Of a DNA stretch of 64,000 bases, positions 1-8,034 are shown one piece after another; the stretch's first letter is position 1; each line of letters begins with the position of its first letter. The position numbers were made by a program, and so were the translations under genes. A model generated the notes under the pieces. It had not been told where the DNA came from. It saw only the letters and a list, made by a program, of their open reading frames with translations, and searched no databases. Source of the DNA: Streptomyces sp. CMB-StM0423 (GTDB lineage Bacteria > Actinomycetota > Actinomycetes > Streptomycetales > Streptomycetaceae); NCBI RefSeq assembly GCF_002847285.1, contig NZ_CP025407.1, forward strand, positions 2,172,501-2,236,500, read 5' to 3'.

Positions 1-506
1 ACGTGCCGCAGTTCGGCCGTCACGCCGCCGAGCCGGATCACGTGCCGGCCGGTGAACGTCCCGGCGGGCGGCACGATGCGGAACGAGTCCCAGCCGTCCT
101 CCCCCATGGCCCGCAGGCGCGCCGCGTAGCTCGGGACCAGTCGCGGGTCACGGGCCATCTCGGCCCGTACGTACGCCTCCGACCAGGGCTTCGCCGCCTC
201 CGCGCGCAGCGCGTCCGCCGTCAGCTCGTGCGCGGTCACCGGCACGCCCCACTCCTGCGCGCCCCAGACGTGGTCCCAGTGGTGGTGGGTGTAGACGAGG
301 GCCCGCGCCTTCGGCAGGCCCGCGCCACCGAGGGCGTTGCGGATGCGGCGGGCCAGCGCCGGGCTGTGACCGGCGTCGACGAGCAGGCAGCCGTCGTCAC
401 CGGCGATCACCCCGACGCCCGCCCGCACCCGGTCCGGTTCCGGGTGGTGCGGCCACCACCACACCCGGTCCGTGATCCGCACCAGCCCCGGCACCGCTTC
501 CGCCAT
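1..506 (-). CDS. metallo-beta-lactamase-fold hydrolase (3' end outside window)
   Basis: Translated from the ATG at 506, the protein begins MAEAVPGLVRITDRVWWW and carries the zinc-binding motif THHHWDH near residue 75 (H-x-H-x-D-H), preceded by the LLVDAGHS strand typical of the fold. About 168 residues are visible and the C-terminus lies off the left edge. The family hydrolyses varied substrates (thioesters, lactones, lactams), and the sequence gives no specificity. It is collinear with the glycan genes upstream, but an 86-bp gap separates it from the last of them, so membership in that operon is uncertain. Confidence 0.8.
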   Translation of the reverse strand, partial: MAEAVPGLVRITDRVWWWPHHPEPDRVRAGVGVIAGDDGCLLVDAGHSPALARRIRNALGGAGLPKARALVYTHHHWDHVWGAQEWGVPVTAHELTADALRAEAAKPWSEAYVRAEMARDPRLVPSYAARLRAMGEDGWDSFRIVPPAGTFTGRHVIRLGGVTAELRH

Positions 507-592
507 GTGCCCGCCTCCCTCTCGCCGCCCCGGCGCCAACAGGCCCGGGACCCGGACTATATGCCGGGCCGCCGCGCCCCCGGGGCCCGGCG

Positions 593-1681
593 CTACGGCG
601 CCTCGGCCGCCGCCAGCAGCGCCCCCGTCACCGCCGCGTACGCCGCGCCCACCGGCAACGACGGCTCCGCGGCGGCGGAGTCCCCGGACCCCGCAGACCC
701 GGCAGAGCCCGCCGGGTCCCCGGCGGCCGGCTCCGGCACCAGCGTGTCCAGGTCCCCCACCACCCGGACGCCCGACTTCCTGATCCCCGCGACCATCTCC
801 GCGCTGACCTCCGCCGCCGCCCGCCGCGCCCACGCGGGCGTGGCGATCCGCTCCGCGGGGTCCGTCGGCACGTGCGCTCCGCGCAGGCTGCGCACCAGGG
901 CCTCGCGCACCAGCTTGCGTTCCGGCGCCGGGCGTTCGGCCCTGGCCAGCTCCCTGTTCACGAGCCGCAGCACCTCCACCTCCCCGGCGGTCAGCGAGCG
1001 GTTGGTGAACCCGTCCTGCTCCGGCTCCAGCACCCCGTCCGGCAGCCCCAGCAGCACCTCGAACGCGCGCAGGTGCGCCAGCGGTTCCGCCTGGTCGACG
1101 ACGACCACCGTGAGGCGGTCCGCCCCGACGGTGTCCGCCCAGCGCGCCACCAGTTCGTCGTGCCGGTGCCGCCGCCAGAACGACGGCGTCGGCTTCCGGT
1201 ACGGCGGTCTGCGCAGCATCCCGTCGAGCCACTTCTCGTACGTGTGCTGGTGGCCGGACTTGATGTACTCCTGCCACTGCGACGGCAGGATCTTCACCAG
1301 CGGCCGCAGCGTGACGACGACGTGCACCCGCTCCCCGCCGAGCCCGTCGACCACCGCGCGCGCCGCACCGGCGTCCGCGTTGGCGAAGCGCTCGCTGCTG
1401 ACGACGACCCGGCGCCGCCGCCCCGCGCCGGCGACCTCCGCGCACAGCTTCTCCCAGTGCGCCATGCTCGGCGCCTCCAGGCTGTGCACGGGGGTCCCGC
1501 CGGCGATCGCGGCGGCGGCGTGCGCGGGCTGCCGGGAGGCGCCGGCGTACCGGACGCCGTGCGCGGCCAGCGCGCGCCGGCTGCGGTGGAACGCCCCCTG
1601 CAGCGTCGTGGTGCCGGTCTTGTGCGGCCCGATGTGCACCAGCCGGGTACCCGGCGGGAGCGCGCCCTGCCGCTGTGTCAT
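593..1681 (-). CDS. sulfotransferase-family protein (paralogue 1)
   Basis: A 362-residue protein with an N-terminal nucleotide-binding loop, HIGPHKTGTTTLQ at about residues 16-28. This is the 5'-phosphosulfate-binding loop pattern of PAPS-dependent sulfotransferases. A second motif, VVVSSERFANA, follows near residue 92. It resembles the protein at 4528-5880, sharing VVTLRPL-KILPSQWQ and PTPSFWRRHRHDEL, so the two are duplicates. The ATG overlaps the upstream stop as TGATG, implying translational coupling. The inferred role is transfer of sulfate to a surface glycan; the acceptor is unknown. The C-terminal 40 residues are Ala/Gly/Ser-rich. Confidence 0.8.
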   Translation of the reverse strand: MTQRQGALPPGTRLVHIGPHKTGTTTLQGAFHRSRRALAAHGVRYAGASRQPAHAAAAIAGGTPVHSLEAPSMAHWEKLCAEVAGAGRRRRVVVSSERFANADAGAARAVVDGLGGERVHVVVTLRPLVKILPSQWQEYIKSGHQHTYEKWLDGMLRRPPYRKPTPSFWRRHRHDELVARWADTVGADRLTVVVVDQAEPLAHLRAFEVLLGLPDGVLEPEQDGFTNRSLTAGEVEVLRLVNRELARAERPAPERKLVREALVRSLRGAHVPTDPAERIATPAWARRAAAEVSAEMVAGIRKSGVRVVGDLDTLVPEPAAGDPAGSAGSAGSGDSAAAEPSLPVGAAYAAVTGALLAAAEAP

Positions 1682-3114
1682 CAGCCTCGCCCGCCCCGGC
1701 CCTTGAAGACCCCGCCGAGCCGTGCCATCGGCCGCTTGTCCATGGCCGTGACGCGCCGCTCAAGACCGGCGAGCCGCTTCTCCAGCCGCTCGACCTCCCC
1801 GGCCAGCTCCTCGTTGCGCTCCTTCAGCTCCGTGGCGCGGCGCACCGCGCCGTCCAGCCGCTTGCGGGCGATGTCCGCCCGCTCGTGCAGCCACGCGAAG
1901 CGGTAGGCGTACGCGCCGTCGTCGGAGCCGTCCCACATCCGGATCGAGGGCGGCAGGTCGAGATCGGCCATGCGCTTCTCGAACGCGGCGCCGCCGTCAC
2001 CGTGGGAGTAGGTGTTCTTGAGGTCGTTGCGGTCGAGGAAGCGGACGAAGCGGTCCCAGCGCTCCTGGTGGCCGGTGTGCAGCCCGGAGAAGTCGGCCTT
2101 CTCGTACACCTCGGCCGGGTCCATGCCGGCGGGCTGGTCGGCCAGCATCTCGTGCGGGATGCCGAAGTAGCGGCAGAGCTCCAGGGTGCGCGAGTCGTGG
2201 ACGAGCACGACGGCGGGGGTGCCGGCGAGCAGCGCGGCGATGTTGCCGTGGATGCGGGTGCCGAAGGCGAAGTCGCGCTCGCGCAGCTCGGCCATCCAGC
2301 CGTACGGGTCGGTGGGCACCCGCGTCTTGTCGTCGCGCAGCAGACCGTGCGCGCCGGCGGTCGGCAGCTCGGGGGTCAGCCCCTTCTCCACCGACGTGTC
2401 GCCCCAGAGCAGGAGTTCGGCGTCGGTGAGGTTCTGCGCGTAGTACACGAGGTCGTCGAAGCGCTCGTACGTGCGCTGCGCGATCTCCGCGATGGGGCCG
2501 ACGCGGACGGCGTCCGGCGAGACGTTGATCGCGATCCGGGAGGCGTCGGTGATGCCGGCGTCGGTCCTGCGGATCTCGGGGAAGGTGTCGCCGTAGAGGA
2601 ACATCGACGGGCAGCCGATGATGTCGACGTCCTTGAAGCCGAGTTCGTTCAGGTAGCCGGCGGTCAGCTCGCCGCGTACGCCCACCGACGCGGACCGCTT
2701 GAGCACCGCCTTCATGAACCTCTTCACCGACGGCTCGATGGACTTGAGCCGCTCGGTGTCGTAGTCCGCGGCGACCTGGGCGCCGACGCCGATGACGACG
2801 ACGGGGATGGTCAGTTGCTCGATGAGCCCGGTGAGCCGGTTGAGCGAGGCTTCGAACGACGGCCGGAAGGCGTTGGCGAGCGGCACGACGAAGGCGTCGT
2901 ACTCCTCGTTTATCTGCGCGGCACGCTCCTTGGAGTAGTCCGTCTTGATGCCGTTGGACGTGACGTCGGTGTCCGGGGTCAGGAGCAGTTTGTGGACGGC
3001 GTCACTGAAGAGCAGGTTCCCGGAGTTGGTGCCGATGAGGTCCTGCTGGATGACCTCCGTCGTCGTCGGGATGTGGAAGGGGCTCTTACCTGATCGGATG
3101 AGAAGGTGCTTCAT
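1681..3114 (-). CDS. polysaccharide pyruvyltransferase family protein with C-terminal coiled coil
   Basis: A 477-residue cytosolic protein. Residues 1-340 look like the PF04230 polysaccharide pyruvyltransferase fold: a GT-B-like N-terminus (MKHLLIRSGKSPFHIPTT), VVVIGVGAQVAADYD, and the FGTRIHGNIAALLAGTPAVV segment characteristic of the family. Residues about 410-460 form a charged heptad stretch (ATELKERNEELAGEVERLEK), predicted coiled coil, that the core family lacks. The family transfers pyruvate from PEP to sugar hydroxyls as ketals, adding acidic groups. It sits between ugd and a sulfotransferase, which fits decoration of an anionic polymer. No clear Shine-Dalgarno sequence precedes the ATG. 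Confidence 0.82.
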   Translation of the reverse strand: MKHLLIRSGKSPFHIPTTTEVIQQDLIGTNSGNLLFSDAVHKLLLTPDTDVTSNGIKTDYSKERAAQINEEYDAFVVPLANAFRPSFEASLNRLTGLIEQLTIPVVVIGVGAQVAADYDTERLKSIEPSVKRFMKAVLKRSASVGVRGELTAGYLNELGFKDVDIIGCPSMFLYGDTFPEIRRTDAGITDASRIAINVSPDAVRVGPIAEIAQRTYERFDDLVYYAQNLTDAELLLWGDTSVEKGLTPELPTAGAHGLLRDDKTRVPTDPYGWMAELRERDFAFGTRIHGNIAALLAGTPAVVLVHDSRTLELCRYFGIPHEMLADQPAGMDPAEVYEKADFSGLHTGHQERWDRFVRFLDRNDLKNTYSHGDGGAAFEKRMADLDLPPSIRMWDGSDDGAYAYRFAWLHERADIARKRLDGAVRRATELKERNEELAGEVERLEKRLAGLERRVTAMDKRPMARLGGVFKGRGGRG

Positions 3115-3168
3115 GGTGGGGGTGGTTCCGTTCGTGTGGGGGTGCTGCGGAGTGGTGCGGGAGAAGGT

Positions 3169-4509
3169 TCAGAGCGCGGGACGGCCGATGGCGCGGAAGG
3201 TCCAGCCCGCGGCGCGCCAGGGCGCCGGGTCCAGGGTGTTGCGGCCGTCGATGAGGTGCGCGGTGGCTGCGGCGCGGGCGAGCCGGCGCGGGTCGAGGTT
3301 GCGGAACTCGCTCCATTCGGTGAGGTGCAGCACGACATCGGCGCTGCCGACCGCGTCCTCGGCGGAGTCCGCGTAGCGCAGCGTGGGGAACTCCCGGCGG
3401 GCGTTGTCCATGCCCTTCGGGTCGTAGACGGTGACCTGGCCGCCCTGGAGGTGGATCTGCCCGGCGACGTTGAGCGCGGGGGAATCGCGCACGTCGTCGG
3501 AGTCGGGCTTGAACGCGGCGCCCAGGACGCCGATCCGGCGGCCCAGGAAGGTCCCGCCGCAGGCTTCGCGGGCGAGTTCGACCATGTGGGCACGGCGGCG
3601 CATGTTGATCGAGTCGACCTCGCGCAGGAACGTCAGCGCCTGGTCCACGCCGAGTTCACCGGCGCGGGCCATGAACGCCCGGATGTCCTTGGGCAGACAG
3701 CCCCCGCCGAAGCCGATCCCGGCGCGCAGGAACTTCTTCCCGATCCGGTCGTCGTAGCCGATCGCCTCGGCCAGCTTGACCACGTCGCCGTCCGCCGCCT
3801 CGCATATCTCCGCCATGGCGTTGATGAACGAGATCTTCGTGGCGAGGAAGGCGTTGGCGGAGGTCTTCACCAGCTCGGCGGTGGGGTAGTCGGCGACCAC
3901 GAACGGGGCGCCGTCGCCGACCGGGCCCGCGTACACCTCGCGCAGCAGCTCCTCGGCGCGCTCGCTCGCGACGCCGACGACGACGCGGTCGGGGCGCAGG
4001 GTGTCCTCGACGGCGAAGCCCTCGCGCAGGAACTCCGGGTTCCAGGCCAGCTCTGCCTGCTCGCCCGCCGGCGCCAGCTCAGCCAGCCGGCGTGCCAGCC
4101 GGGCCGCGGAGCCCACCGGCACCGTCGACTTCCCGACCACCAGGCACGGGCGGTCGAGCCGGGGCGCCAGGGTGTCGATCGCGGCGTCGACGTAGCTCAT
4201 GTCGCAGCCGTACTCACCCTGCTTCTGCGGCGTGTTGACACACACGAAGTGCACGTCGCCGAAGGCGGCCACCTCGTCCCAGTCCGTGGTGAAGCGCAGC
4301 CGCCCCGTGGCGCCCTCGATCCCCGCGACGTGCTTGCGGAGCAGCTCTTCGAGGCCCGGCTCGTACATCGGCACTCTGCCCGCCGACAGCAGCTCGACCT
4401 TCTCCTTGACGACGTCCAGGCCGAGCACCTCGAAGCCCAGCTCCGCCATCGCGGCGGCGTGCGTGGCACCGAGGTAGCCGGTGCCGATCACAGTGATTCT
4501 CAACGACAT
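3169..4509 (-). CDS. ugd: UDP-glucose 6-dehydrogenase
   Basis: A 446-residue NAD-dependent enzyme oxidising UDP-glucose to UDP-glucuronate. The N-terminal Rossmann motif is VIGTGYLGATHA (residues 7-18). The catalytic cysteine lies in GFGGGCLPKDIRAF (Cys271), and the KTSANAFLATKISFIN helix contains the conserved substrate-site Lys and Asn. Length is normal for the family. GAAGGA lies 9 nt before the ATG. Next to pyruvyl- and sulfotransferases it probably supplies glucuronate for an acidic surface polysaccharide. It is 18 bp from the upstream sulfotransferase gene and 54 bp from the downstream gene, so all are probably one transcript. Confidence 0.95.
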   Translation of the reverse strand: MSLRITVIGTGYLGATHAAAMAELGFEVLGLDVVKEKVELLSAGRVPMYEPGLEELLRKHVAGIEGATGRLRFTTDWDEVAAFGDVHFVCVNTPQKQGEYGCDMSYVDAAIDTLAPRLDRPCLVVGKSTVPVGSAARLARRLAELAPAGEQAELAWNPEFLREGFAVEDTLRPDRVVVGVASERAEELLREVYAGPVGDGAPFVVADYPTAELVKTSANAFLATKISFINAMAEICEAADGDVVKLAEAIGYDDRIGKKFLRAGIGFGGGCLPKDIRAFMARAGELGVDQALTFLREVDSINMRRRAHMVELAREACGGTFLGRRIGVLGAAFKPDSDDVRDSPALNVAGQIHLQGGQVTVYDPKGMDNARREFPTLRYADSAEDAVGSADVVLHLTEWSEFRNLDPRRLARAAATAHLIDGRNTLDPAPWRAAGWTFRAIGRPAL

Positions 4510-4527
4510 CCGTGCAGGTCCTTCTGG

Positions 4528-5880
4528 TTATCGGCGGATACGGCGAAGGCCGCGCCTGGCGGCGCTCCGCAGCGGGTTGGTGGCGCCGCCCCGGCCTCCG
4601 GCGGAGGCGTCGGCGGGCGCCGGCTCGGGCGTGGGGGTGGCGGCCGTCCCGGTGGCGGTGGACGCGCCGGACCCGGAGGAGTTCGGCCCGGCGGCGTCCT
4701 TCGCCGCCGCGGCGGCCTTGCTGTCGTGCGCGGCCGCCTCGGCGGCGGCCCTGGTGTCGAGCGAGGACTGCGCGAGCAGCGCGCCGATGACGGCCTGCGC
4801 CGCGGCGGCCGCGGGGATCGTCGCCTCGGCCGGCGGCACGGCCGGCGCGCTCGGCCGCTTCGCCAGCGACGCCAGGTCGCCGACGATGTTGACGCCGAGC
4901 GCGGCGATGGCGGCGGTCATCTCCTCGGCCAGCTCCGTGGCCTCGGCCACCGCCCACTCGGGGGTGGTGACGCGCGCCTCGTCGCGGCCGGGCTGGTACT
5001 TGTCGCGCATCCGGCGCAGCGCCCCGGCGCGTACGACCTTGCCGTGCCGCTCCACGGACCAGCCGCGGCGGTGCGACTCCACGTTGAGCAGCCGGACCAG
5101 TTCGGCCTCGCCGTGGGTCATCGACCGGTTGTCGCGCTCGTCGTAGACGAGGAACCCGGCGGGCAGCCCGGCGAACTCCTCGAAGACGCGGAGCTGCATC
5201 TGCTGGTCGGACTCGTCCTGCACCAGGACGGTCAGGTTCTCCGGGCCCGCGGCCGCCGCCCAGCGGGCGATCAGCTCGTCGTGCCGGTGCCGACGCCAGA
5301 AGCTGGGCGTCGGCTCGATACACGGCTCCCGGTGGAACATGGCCTCCAGCCAGTCCTCGTACGACGAGCGCAGCCCGTTGCGCACGTACTGCTGCCACTG
5401 CGACGGCAGGATCTTCAGCAGCGGCCGCAGCGTGACGACCACGTGCACCCGCCCCCCGCCGCCGAGTTCCGCGACGACCTCGCGGGCGGCGTCGTCGCCG
5501 GCGTTGGAGAAGTACTCGGTGCTGATGACCGTGCGCCGGTCAGCGGCCTGCTCGCACTGCTCAACCAGCCGCCGCCAGCGCTCCATGCCGGGACGGTCGC
5601 GCTGCAGGAACACGTCGAGCTCTTCGCGTACGGGCGGGCCCGCGGGCCCAGGGAACTCCACCCCGATCTTGGCGAGCGCCGCCGCCACCGGCTGCCGCTT
5701 GCTGCCGGCGTAGACCACGTCGTACGCGGGCAGCCGGTCGCGGGCGCTGTGGAACGCGCCCTGCAGCGCGGTGGTGCCGGTCTTGTGCGGACCTATGTGG
5801 AGGAGGCGCCCGCCGCGCGGCACCGTGGGCACCAGCGACGGCGGCGTTGGCTGCGTCGGCATCAGAAGTCCTTCTCTCAT
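4528..5880 (-). CDS. sulfotransferase-family protein (paralogue 2) with low-complexity tail
   Basis: A 450-residue protein with the same PAPS loop, LLHIGPHKTGTTALQGAF, near residues 26-43 and the second motif VISTEYFSNA. Residues about 330-450 form an Ala/Pro/Ser-rich tail ending in a basic RRGLRRIRR, absent from paralogue 1. The ATG at 5880 overlaps the upstream stop as ATGA and has GGAGAG 6 nt upstream. A second ATG at 5862 (MPTQPTP) has AGAAGGA 6 nt upstream and is also credible. The role is inferred as glycan sulfation, with possible membrane or ribosome-proximal tethering by the basic tail being only a guess. Confidence 0.8.
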   Translation of the reverse strand: MREGLLMPTQPTPPSLVPTVPRGGRLLHIGPHKTGTTALQGAFHSARDRLPAYDVVYAGSKRQPVAAALAKIGVEFPGPAGPPVREELDVFLQRDRPGMERWRRLVEQCEQAADRRTVISTEYFSNAGDDAAREVVAELGGGGRVHVVVTLRPLLKILPSQWQQYVRNGLRSSYEDWLEAMFHREPCIEPTPSFWRRHRHDELIARWAAAAGPENLTVLVQDESDQQMQLRVFEEFAGLPAGFLVYDERDNRSMTHGEAELVRLLNVESHRRGWSVERHGKVVRAGALRRMRDKYQPGRDEARVTTPEWAVAEATELAEEMTAAIAALGVNIVGDLASLAKRPSAPAVPPAEATIPAAAAAQAVIGALLAQSSLDTRAAAEAAAHDSKAAAAAKDAAGPNSSGSGASTATGTAATPTPEPAPADASAGGRGGATNPLRSAARRGLRRIRR

Positions 5881-7979
5881 CCGACGCTCTCCGGCAACTG
5901 GTCGTCCAGCCAGCCCGTGAGCGTCTGCATGTACGTCTCGGTGATGTGCTCACCGGCCCGGTAGACGATCACGTTGCCGATGACGGCCGGGCAGGTACCG
6001 TCCGGGCAGAGCTCGGGCGCGAGGTCGATGACGTCGACCCCGGTCCGTTTCGCCGCCTCCGTGGTGACCTGCTCGTATCCCAGCCCCTCGCGCAGCGGGA
6101 ACGCGCAGTCGGTGAGTTGGTCGGTGGCTCCCGACACGCACGAGGGTATGTCCTGCGGCGGGTACGGGATGTCGGCGAACGCTGTGACGTCCGCCCCGTT
6201 GTCCTCCAGCTCGCGCAGCGTGGCGGCCATCCCGTCGCGCAGTGCGGCGGTGTTGTCGTCGCCGTCGAGCTTGTCGCCGCCGCTCATGGCCGCCTGGTCG
6301 TCGCGGTTGCCGACGAGGACGAGGTCGGCCTCCTCCTCCGCGATGCGCTCGACGGCGGAGGCGCGCCAGTCGTCGCACTCGGTGTAGTCGCGCTCGTACT
6401 GCCGGTTGTAGATCGTGACCTTGGCCGGCGTGCAGGCGGACTTGGTGAGGATCAGCAGCCGCCAGCCGCGCTCCTCGGCGACGGTGATCAGCGCCGGGGA
6501 GAACTGCGCGGCGTGCGAGTCGCCGAAGAGCGCCACCGTGGTGTCCGACTTCTTGTCGCCGTAGACGCAGCCCTCGGCCTCGGTGTCGCGCTGGCCCGCG
6601 TGGCAGCCGTTGCCGTACACCGCGCCCTCGTCGGCGTCGGCGTCCTCGGGCAGCGGGCTGAGCACCGAGGCGGACTCCTGGACCTTCGTGGAGTCCTGCA
6701 GCGCGGCGGCGCCGACGGCCTGCGAGGGGTCGGCGAGCTTCATGGTCGGCACGGTGGCCCAGGTCAGCCAGCCCAGCAGGGCGCCGGCGGCGGTGCAGGC
6801 GAGGCCGAGGACGAGGCCGCGGCCCACCGGCGCCAGCGCGCGCGAGACCCGTACCGGATTCTCCACCAGCTTGTGGGTGAGCGCGGCGGGCACCCAGCTC
6901 GCCGCGACGACGACCGAGAGCTGGGCGGTGGTGATGTCGGGCCACTTGACGGTCGCGAAGGCGACGGCCGGCCAGTGCCACAGGTACCAGGAGTACGAGA
7001 TGCGCCCCACGTACCGCATCGGCGCGGTGCCCAGCAGCTTCGCACCCGCCGTGTCCTGCGCCGCGGCCCCGGCCGCGATGATCGCGGCGGCGCCCAGCAC
7101 GGGCAGCGCGGCGGCGGAGCCGGGGAAGGGGGTCTCGTCGGAGAAGCCGAGGGCGGCCACCGCGATGGCCGCGAGCCCGGCGAGGGCCAGCCCGCCGGCG
7201 AGCCGGCCCGGCAGCCGCCGCCAGGCGCCCGCGGGCACCAGCGCGACCAGCCCGCCGACCGCCAGCTCCCAGCCCCGGGTGAAGGTGGAGAAGTACGCGG
7301 CGCCGGCCTCCTCCTGCGTGAGGTGGACCGAGTACGCGAACGAGGCCACGGCGATGGCGCCGAGCGCGACGGCCAGCCGCGGGCGCACCGCCTTGCCGCC
7401 GCGGCGCGTGCACCACCAGCCGATGGCGATGATCAGCAGCGGCCAGACCAGGTAGAACTGCTCCTCGACCGCCAGCGACCAGAAGTGCTGTACGGGGCTG
7501 GCGTCGGCGCCGAGCGCGGAGTAGTCGACGGCGAGCGACGCCTGCTGCCAGTTGACGACGTACAGCGCGGCCGCGGCCAGGTCCTTGGCGACCGTCTTGC
7601 GTTCCACCGGCGACATCAGCAGCCACGCCAGCAGCGCGACCGCCGCCAGCACGACGGCGGTCGACGGCAGCAGCCGGCGGGCGCGGCGCGCGTAGAACCC
7701 GGTGAGGGAGATCCGCCCGCTGCGCTCCAGCTCGCGCACCAGCAGCCCGGTGATCAGGAAGCCGGAGATGACGAAGAAGACGTCCACGCCGACGTAGCCG
7801 CCGGTGATCAGCGGGACGCCGGCGTGGTAGAGCAGCACCACCCCGACGGCGACGGCCCGCAGGCCCTCGACGTCGGGACGGAACCCCCGGCCGGGACCGG
7901 CCGCGCGCTGCGCGTCCGGCCGGGACCGGCGCTCGGTCGGATCGTGCGCTTGGAGCGCCGGGGCCTGCTGGCCGTGCAT
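5877..7979 (-). CDS. OafA/YrhL-type acyltransferase with C-terminal SGNH domain
   Basis: A 700-residue integral membrane protein. Residues about 25-400 are an acyltransferase-3 domain with roughly ten membrane segments and the family signatures FRPDVEGLRAVAV, DVFFVISGFLITGLL and RRARRLLP. The C-terminal third is an extracytoplasmic SGNH hydrolase-like domain containing VALFGDSHAAQF. Such proteins O-acetylate exported sugars. The ATG at 7979 was chosen because GGAGGG lies just upstream; an in-frame extension to 8186 has only low-complexity Pro/Arg sequence. It probably acetylates the locus glycan outside or across the membrane. Confidence 0.9.
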   Translation of the reverse strand: MHGQQAPALQAHDPTERRSRPDAQRAAGPGRGFRPDVEGLRAVAVGVVLLYHAGVPLITGGYVGVDVFFVISGFLITGLLVRELERSGRISLTGFYARRARRLLPSTAVVLAAVALLAWLLMSPVERKTVAKDLAAAALYVVNWQQASLAVDYSALGADASPVQHFWSLAVEEQFYLVWPLLIIAIGWWCTRRGGKAVRPRLAVALGAIAVASFAYSVHLTQEEAGAAYFSTFTRGWELAVGGLVALVPAGAWRRLPGRLAGGLALAGLAAIAVAALGFSDETPFPGSAAALPVLGAAAIIAAGAAAQDTAGAKLLGTAPMRYVGRISYSWYLWHWPAVAFATVKWPDITTAQLSVVVAASWVPAALTHKLVENPVRVSRALAPVGRGLVLGLACTAAGALLGWLTWATVPTMKLADPSQAVGAAALQDSTKVQESASVLSPLPEDADADEGAVYGNGCHAGQRDTEAEGCVYGDKKSDTTVALFGDSHAAQFSPALITVAEERGWRLLILTKSACTPAKVTIYNRQYERDYTECDDWRASAVERIAEEEADLVLVGNRDDQAAMSGGDKLDGDDNTAALRDGMAATLRELEDNGADVTAFADIPYPPQDIPSCVSGATDQLTDCAFPLREGLGYEQVTTEAAKRTGVDVIDLAPELCPDGTCPAVIGNVIVYRAGEHITETYMQTLTGWLDDQLPESVG

Positions 7980-8034
7980 CAACCCTCCGGGTAACGGTGC
8001 TGGTGGTGTGGGGTACGCCTGCCGCGCCTCGACG

